Source of the DNA: Micromonospora sp. WMMD961
Lineage (GTDB): Bacteria; Actinomycetota; Actinomycetes; Mycobacteriales; Micromonosporaceae
Direction: 5' to 3'
DNA: 64,000 nt
NCBI RefSeq assembly: GCF_029626145.1
Contig: NZ_JARUBJ010000002.1
Span: 2,758,501-2,822,500, forward strand
This document shows positions 59,933 to 64,000 of the stretch, in pieces (the stretch's first letter is position 1; each line of letters opens with the position of its first letter). Under the pieces are notes generated by a model. It was not told where the DNA came from, searched no databases, and was given only the letters and a program-made list of their open reading frames with translations. Made by a program: the position numbers and the translations under genes.

Positions 59933-60916
59933 GTGACCGTTGGACAATCGATCGTCTTCAACGGCGACCTCGGCAGCGGCAAGAGCACCGTGTCGGTCGA
60001 GATCGCCAAGCGGCTCGGGATGCGCCGGGTCAGCGTGGGGGACCTCTACCGGGAGATGGCGCAGCAGCGGCAGATGACCGCTCTGCAGCTCAACCTGCAC
60101 GCCGAGCTCGACCAGGCCGTCGACGGCTACGTCGACCAGCTCCAGCGGGACATCGCCGCCTCCGGTGAGCGCCTCGTCATGGACTCCCGGTTGGCCTGGC
60201 ACTTCTTCACCGACGCGCTCAAGGTCCACATGATCACCGAACCGGGCGAGGCGGCCCGTCGGGTGCTCGCCCGGCCCTCCGGCCCGGCGGAGAGCTACGC
60301 CTCACTGGAGGAGGCCAAGGCCAAGCTCCGGGAGCGCAGCGCCAGCGAGCGCAGCCGGTTCATCATCCGGTACGGCGTGGACAAGGCCCGACTGCGCAAC
60401 TACGACCTGATCTGTGACACCACCCGGGCGACCGCCACCGAGGTGATCGAGCACATCGTCGCCGCGTACGAGGGGACGCTCGGCGCCGAGGTGCTGCGGG
60501 ACTCGCCACCGTTGCTGCTGCTGGACCCGGCCCGCGTCTACCCGACCGAGGACATCGCCACCCTGCGGGGTCTGTGGGACACCGACTTCGTCGGCGACGT
60601 GGCCGAGGCCGGCGACGAGGCCCTCGAACCGCTGAAGATCGGGTTCACCGGCGAGTACTTCTTCGTCGTCGACGGCCACCGCCGGCTCAGTGCCGCCCTG
60701 CAGAACGGGTTCTCCCTGGTCCCCGCCCAGCTGGTCGCCGAGGTCGACGAGCCGGTCGTGGGTGGGATGACGGCGATCGACTACTTCGCCGCCCAGGTCC
60801 GTCCCGGCCTGGTCTACGACTGGGAGGCGGCCCACAAGATCCAGCTTCCGCTTCCCGAGCCGGCGCTGCTCCGCGGCGACGCGGTGCTCGCCGGAGACCC
60901 GGCCGCCAGCGCCTGA
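59933..60916 (+). CDS. P-loop (cytidylate-kinase-like) domain fused to a ParB-like domain
   Basis: 327 residues. The N-terminal half resembles (d)CMP kinases: P-loop NGDLGSGKST (Lys17), MRRVSVGDLYREMAQQR, LVMDSRLAWHFF, and a helical RERSASERSRFIIRYG part. The C-terminal half (about 200-300) has a ParB/sulfiredoxin-like pattern: LLLLDPARVYPTEDI, then YFFVVDGHRRLSAALQNG with Asp247-Gly-His, and PAQLVAEV. GTG 59933 follows GGGGTGG; GTG 59912 is possible. Kinase plus ParB-like CTP/ATP-binding fold suggests nucleotide handling, perhaps phage- or DNA-linked, but no function is known to me. Confidence 0.72.
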   Translation: MTVGQSIVFNGDLGSGKSTVSVEIAKRLGMRRVSVGDLYREMAQQRQMTALQLNLHAELDQAVDGYVDQLQRDIAASGERLVMDSRLAWHFFTDALKVHMITEPGEAARRVLARPSGPAESYASLEEAKAKLRERSASERSRFIIRYGVDKARLRNYDLICDTTRATATEVIEHIVAAYEGTLGAEVLRDSPPLLLLDPARVYPTEDIATLRGLWDTDFVGDVAEAGDEALEPLKIGFTGEYFFVVDGHRRLSAALQNGFSLVPAQLVAEVDEPVVGGMTAIDYFAAQVRPGLVYDWEAAHKIQLPLPEPALLRGDAVLAGDPAASA

Positions 60917-60953
60917 GCCCCGCCCGCCGGTGCCTGGGCCGTCAGCCCTGGGC

Positions 60954-60989
60954 CCCGGCGCCCGAGCCCCGGGGGCCCGGCGCCCGAGC
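60954..60989. repeat. 14-bp direct repeat in the gap before the P450 gene
   Basis: CCCGGCGCCCGAGC occurs at 60954-60967 and 60976-60989, separated by CCCGGGGG. The surrounding 140-base gap is nearly pure G and C and holds no gene. Confidence 0.6.
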
Positions 60990-61057
60990 GGTCAGCGCCT
61001 GATCGCTCGGCGTCGACCGCACGGCGCCGAGGGCTGCCGGATCGCGGCCGCACCGGG

Positions 61058-62365
61058 ATGATGGAACCTCCGACGCATCGACGGGGGAGGTCGGCCGTGG
61101 AAGCTGCCGAAGCGTTCACACTGCTCATGTCGCCGCAGGGGCGCGTCGACCCGTACCCGACGTACGAGCGGCTGCGCGCCCACGGGCCCGTGGTGCAGGC
61201 GTTGCCGGGCCTGTACGTGGTGACCGGCTACCCGGAGGCCGACGAGCTGTTGCGCGACCCCCGGCTCGGGGTGCTCGACGACGCGCTACGTGACCAGGTC
61301 TGGCCGAACTGGCGGCAGAGCCCCGCGGTGTCGTCGATCGCCCGGTCCATGCTGCGGACCAACCCGCCCGACCACAGCCGGATGCGTCGGCTGGCCGCGG
61401 GGGCGTTCAGCCCGCGCCGGATCGCCGGGATGCGCGACGTGGTGCGGGCGCAGGCCGAGGAACTGCTCGACGCGATGGCCTCCCGTGCCGCGGGCGGCGC
61501 TCCGGTCGACATACTGGCCGACTTCGCGTACCCGCTGCCGGTCGGGGTGATCTGCGCGCTGCTCGGCGTACCCGCGGCCGACCGGCCGCTGTTCCGCCGC
61601 TGGGCCGGTGACCTGACCGGGGTGCTGGAGCCGGAGATAACCCCCGAAGAGTTGACGGTTGCCGACGCGGGTGCCGCCGAGCTGCGCGACTACTTCGTCG
61701 AGTTGATCGTCGCCCGGCGGCGGGCACCGGCCGACGACCTGACCACCGCGCTGGTCCAGGTGCACGACGCCGACGGCGACCGGCTCACCGGCGACGAACT
61801 GCTGGCCAATCTTGTGGTGCTGCTGGTGGCCGGCTTCGAGACCACCACCAATCTGCTCGGCAACGGTCTCGTCGTGCTGCTGCGTCACCCGGCCGCCGCC
61901 GCCGCGCTGCGCGCCGATCCCGCGCTCGCGCCGGCGTACGTCGAGGAGCTGCTGCGCTACGACTCGCCGGTGCAGTTGACCACCCGGACCAGCACGGCGG
62001 CGGTGCGCTGCGGCGGGCTCGACCTTCCGGCCGGCAGCACGGCGCTGCTGTTGCTCGGCGCGGCGAACCGCGACCCGCGCCGGTTTCCCGACCCGCAGCG
62101 GTTCGACCCGACGCGGGACCAGGCGCACCCGCTGTCCTTCGGCGCGGGCCCGCACTACTGCCTCGGCGCCGGCCTGGCCAGGCTGGAGGCGCAGCTGGCC
62201 TTCCCGATGCTGCTGCGCCGCCTCCCCGAACTGGCCCTGGCCGAGCCGCCCCGGCACCGGACCCGGCTGACCCTGCGCGGTTACGAGAGCCTGCTGGTGA
62301 CGCTGGGCACACCGGCTGTCGCCGATCGAGGTGCGCCGGCCGGCGTGCGGTGGGGCACTCCGTAG
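61058..62365 (+). CDS. Cytochrome P450
   Basis: 435 residues, bacterial class I P450. The I-helix oxygen-binding motif is AGFETTTN, the ExxR motif is in VEELLRYDSPVQ, and the heme loop is FGAGPHYCLGAGLA with Cys368 as thiolate ligand. NPPDHSRMRRLAAGAFSPRR is the C-helix region typical of actinomycete biosynthetic P450s (CYP107-like). No ferredoxin, reductase or biosynthetic genes are adjacent, so it depends on distant redox partners and its substrate is unknown. ATG 61058 and 61061 are adjacent alternatives. Confidence 0.93.
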   Translation: MMEPPTHRRGRSAVEAAEAFTLLMSPQGRVDPYPTYERLRAHGPVVQALPGLYVVTGYPEADELLRDPRLGVLDDALRDQVWPNWRQSPAVSSIARSMLRTNPPDHSRMRRLAAGAFSPRRIAGMRDVVRAQAEELLDAMASRAAGGAPVDILADFAYPLPVGVICALLGVPAADRPLFRRWAGDLTGVLEPEITPEELTVADAGAAELRDYFVELIVARRRAPADDLTTALVQVHDADGDRLTGDELLANLVVLLVAGFETTTNLLGNGLVVLLRHPAAAAALRADPALAPAYVEELLRYDSPVQLTTRTSTAAVRCGGLDLPAGSTALLLLGAANRDPRRFPDPQRFDPTRDQAHPLSFGAGPHYCLGAGLARLEAQLAFPMLLRRLPELALAEPPRHRTRLTLRGYESLLVTLGTPAVADRGAPAGVRWGTP

Positions 62366-62368
62366 ACT
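62363..62368 (+). promoter_or_regulatory. Candidate -10 box for def-fmt
   Basis: TAGACT overlapping the P450 stop codon, with a leader of about 35 bases and a GAAGGAG site before def. Confidence 0.35.
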
Positions 62369-62410
62369 GGTACGGCACCCCTCGTCCGACCCGTGAAGGA
62401 GCCACCCCGC

Positions 62411-62968
62411 GTGACCGTCCAGCCCATCCGTCTGTTTGGGGATCCGGTGCTGCGCACGCCGGCCGATCCGGTGGTCGACTTCGACGCCGAGCTGCGTCGG
62501 CTGGTCGCCGACCTGACCGACACGATGCGTGAGCAGAACGGCGCCGGCCTGGCCGCCCCGCAGCTCGGTGTGAGCCTGCGGGTGTTCGCCTTCGACGTCG
62601 ACGACGTGCTCGGGCACCTGGTCAATCCCGTGCTGGAGTTTCCCGACGAGGAGGAGCAGGACGGCCCGGAGGGCTGCCTGTCCATCCCCGGGCTCTACTT
62701 CGACACCAAGCGCCGCCAGAACGTCATCGCCAAGGGCTTCAGCGCGTTCGGCGACCCGATGCAGATCGTCGGCACCGGCCTGATGGCCCGCTGCGTGCAG
62801 CACGAGACCGACCACCTGGACGGCGTGCTCTTCCTGGACCGGCTGGACGCCGCCGGTCGCAAGGAGGCCATGAAGGCGATCCGTCAGGCCGACTGGTACG
62901 ACGCGGCTGCCCCGCCCACGGTCAAGCTCAGCCCGCACATCAGCGACCCCTTCGGTCTGGGTCGGTGA
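62411..62968 (+). CDS. def: Peptide deformylase
   Basis: Removes the formyl group from nascent proteins; 185 residues. Motif 1 GAGLAAPQLG, motif 2 EGCLSIPG (metal ligand Cys89) and motif 3 QHETDHLDG (His131, catalytic Glu132, His135). Motif 3 has Thr where most enzymes have Phe/Tyr or Met. GTG 62411 is chosen for its GAAGGAG site; an upstream in-frame start lies within that site. It is coupled to fmt, as is common. Confidence 0.96.
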   Translation: MTVQPIRLFGDPVLRTPADPVVDFDAELRRLVADLTDTMREQNGAGLAAPQLGVSLRVFAFDVDDVLGHLVNPVLEFPDEEEQDGPEGCLSIPGLYFDTKRRQNVIAKGFSAFGDPMQIVGTGLMARCVQHETDHLDGVLFLDRLDAAGRKEAMKAIRQADWYDAAAPPTVKLSPHISDPFGLGR

Positions 62969-62973
62969 CCCGG

Positions 62974-63900
62974 ATGCGCGTGGTCTTCGCCGGTACGCCG
63001 GCCGTCGCCGTCCCCGCCCTGGCCGCCGTCGCCGCCTCCCGGCACGAGCTGGTCGCCGTGGTCACCCGGCCCGACGCGCCCGCCGGACGCGGGCGTGGCC
63101 TGTCCCGGTCCCCGGTCGGCGAGTGGGCCGACGAGCACGGCGTCGAGGTGCTCACACCGGCCCGCCCCCGCGAGCCCGAGTTCCTCGACCGGCTGCGCGT
63201 GCTCGCACCGGACTGCGTGCCGGTGGTCGCCTACGGCGCGCTGGTGCCGCCGGCCGCCCTGGAGATCCCGCGGCACGGCTGGATCAATCTGCACTTCTCG
63301 CTGCTGCCCGCGTGGCGTGGCGCCGCGCCCGTGCAGCACGCCGTGCTGCACGGTGACGAGGTGACCGGTGCCAGCGTCTTCCAGCTGGAGGAGGGTCTGG
63401 ACACCGGCCCGGTCTACGGCACCCTGACCGACGAGATCCGCGCCGCCGACACTTCCGGCGACCTGCTGGGGCGGCTCGCCGACTCCGGCGCCGGGCTGCT
63501 GGTGGCGGTGCTCGACGCGATCGACGACGGCACCGCCCGGGCCGAGCCGCAGCCCGCCGACGGGGTGTCGCTGGCACCGAAACTGACTGTGGACGACGCC
63601 CGGGTGCGCTGGGGCGACCCGGCTTTCGCCGTGGACCGTCGGCTCCGGGCGTGCACCCCGGCCCCGGGCGGCTGGACCACGTTCCGAGGGGAGCGGGTGA
63701 AGCTCGGCCCGGTCGTGCCGGTGCCCGACGGTCCGGAGTTGAAGCCGGGGGAGTTGCTGGTGGAGAAGTCCCGGGTGCTCGCCGGCACGGCGACCGTGCC
63801 GGTGCGCCTCGGTGAGGTCCGTGCCGCAGGTAAGCGGGCGATGGGCGCGACCGACTGGGCCCGCGGTGTCCGGGTCGGCGTCGGCGAGGACTTCGCGTGA
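62974..63900 (+). CDS. fmt: Methionyl-tRNA formyltransferase
   Basis: 308 residues. The N-terminal formyl-transferase domain begins MRVVFAGTPAVAVPALAAV. The catalytic loop is LHFSLLPAWRGAAPVQHAVL with the SLLPxxRG signature, then EEGLDTGPVYG. The C-terminal OB-like domain contacts tRNA (DPAFAVDRRLRACTPAPGGW). A GTG at 62965 overlapping the def stop (GTGA) would add three residues and is a real alternative. Its stop overlaps the next start. Confidence 0.96.
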   Translation: MRVVFAGTPAVAVPALAAVAASRHELVAVVTRPDAPAGRGRGLSRSPVGEWADEHGVEVLTPARPREPEFLDRLRVLAPDCVPVVAYGALVPPAALEIPRHGWINLHFSLLPAWRGAAPVQHAVLHGDEVTGASVFQLEEGLDTGPVYGTLTDEIRAADTSGDLLGRLADSGAGLLVAVLDAIDDGTARAEPQPADGVSLAPKLTVDDARVRWGDPAFAVDRRLRACTPAPGGWTTFRGERVKLGPVVPVPDGPELKPGELLVEKSRVLAGTATVPVRLGEVRAAGKRAMGATDWARGVRVGVGEDFA

Positions 63901-64000
63901 CGGCCCCGGAGGGGACCCGACCCACCCGCTCGGGCCCGCCCACGGGTCGTGGCGGGGACCGCCGGCCGGTCCGGCCACCACTGGACCGACCGCGTCGTGC
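63897..64000 (+). CDS. rsmB: Start of a probable 16S rRNA m5C methyltransferase (RsmB), 3' end outside the window
   Basis: GTG 63897 overlaps the fmt stop (GTGA). The 34 visible codons are Pro/Arg/Gly-rich (TAPEGTRPTRSGPPTGRGGD and on), like the disordered basic N-termini of actinobacterial RsmB proteins. The call rests mainly on the conserved def-fmt-rsmB order; no catalytic motif is in view. Confidence 0.5.
   Translation, partial: MTAPEGTRPTRSGPPTGRGGDRRPVRPPLDRPRR

Overview
The window is 64 kb of very GC-rich actinobacterial chromosome. GTG starts are common, stop and start codons overlap constantly (ATGA, GTGA, TAATG), and the gene set is typical of the group: BldD, actinobacterial integration host factor (mihF), an EF-P with a KPGKG loop, a PyrR-led pyr operon and a helicase-dead PriA. 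Synteny and the intergenic repeats suggest Micromonosporaceae, probably Micromonospora; that is inference, since no rRNA gene is present. I see no tRNA, rRNA, CRISPR array, transposase or integrase.

Layout. (1) 1-10.7 kb is mixed: the end of an acyl-ACP desaturase, a thioesterase/HxlR divergent pair, a secreted streptogrisin-like protease, two tandem DUF998 membrane proteins, aspS, an RmlD-like reductase with a frameshifted C-terminus, an ArsR/MFS pair and an acetyltransferase. (2) 10.8-22.1 kb is a conserved housekeeping run: rarA, a giant disordered membrane protein, two small membrane proteins, alaS, ruvX, mltG and aroE. (3) 22.2-35.7 kb is a surface polysaccharide locus: secreted GH26-like hydrolase, secreted repeat protein, hexapeptide acyltransferase, chain-length regulator with a dead kinase domain, polymerase, flippase, sulfotransferase, APH-like kinase, a two-subunit Alg14/Alg13-type glycosyltransferase and a family 2 glycosyltransferase. 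No priming transferase is visible, so part of the pathway must lie elsewhere. (4) 35.8-42.1 kb: aroC-aroK, a hydrolase/WYL-regulator pair, then aroB-aroQ-efp-nusB. (5) 42.1-53.8 kb: bldD divergent from pyrR-pyrB-pyrC-carA-carB-pyrD-bioA-pyrF. (6) 54-64 kb: mihF, a degenerate guanylate-kinase-like gene, rpoZ, coaBC, metK, priA, a kinase/ParB-like fusion, a P450, def, fmt and the start of a probable rsmB.

How the genes work together. aroE, aroC, aroK, aroB and aroQ give most of the shikimate pathway. pyrR to pyrF encodes de novo UMP synthesis, with a recognisable PyrR-binding RNA element next to the pyrR ribosome binding site. The polysaccharide locus holds polymerisation, export, chain-length control and tailoring, including possible sulfation.

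Most notable signals: a dispersed intergenic palindrome family with pair-preserving stem changes and G-quadruplex-capable flanks; a second intergenic repeat cluster between pyrD and bioA; many genes with a TANNNT-like -10 box 6-8 bases before the start codon (leaderless promoters); a guanylate-kinase-like protein at the gmk locus that has lost its P-loop lysine and LID; a polysaccharide co-polymerase with a dead BY-kinase domain; a perfect 36-bp in-frame duplication in carA; and a GC-run frameshift that replaces the end of the RmlD-like protein.
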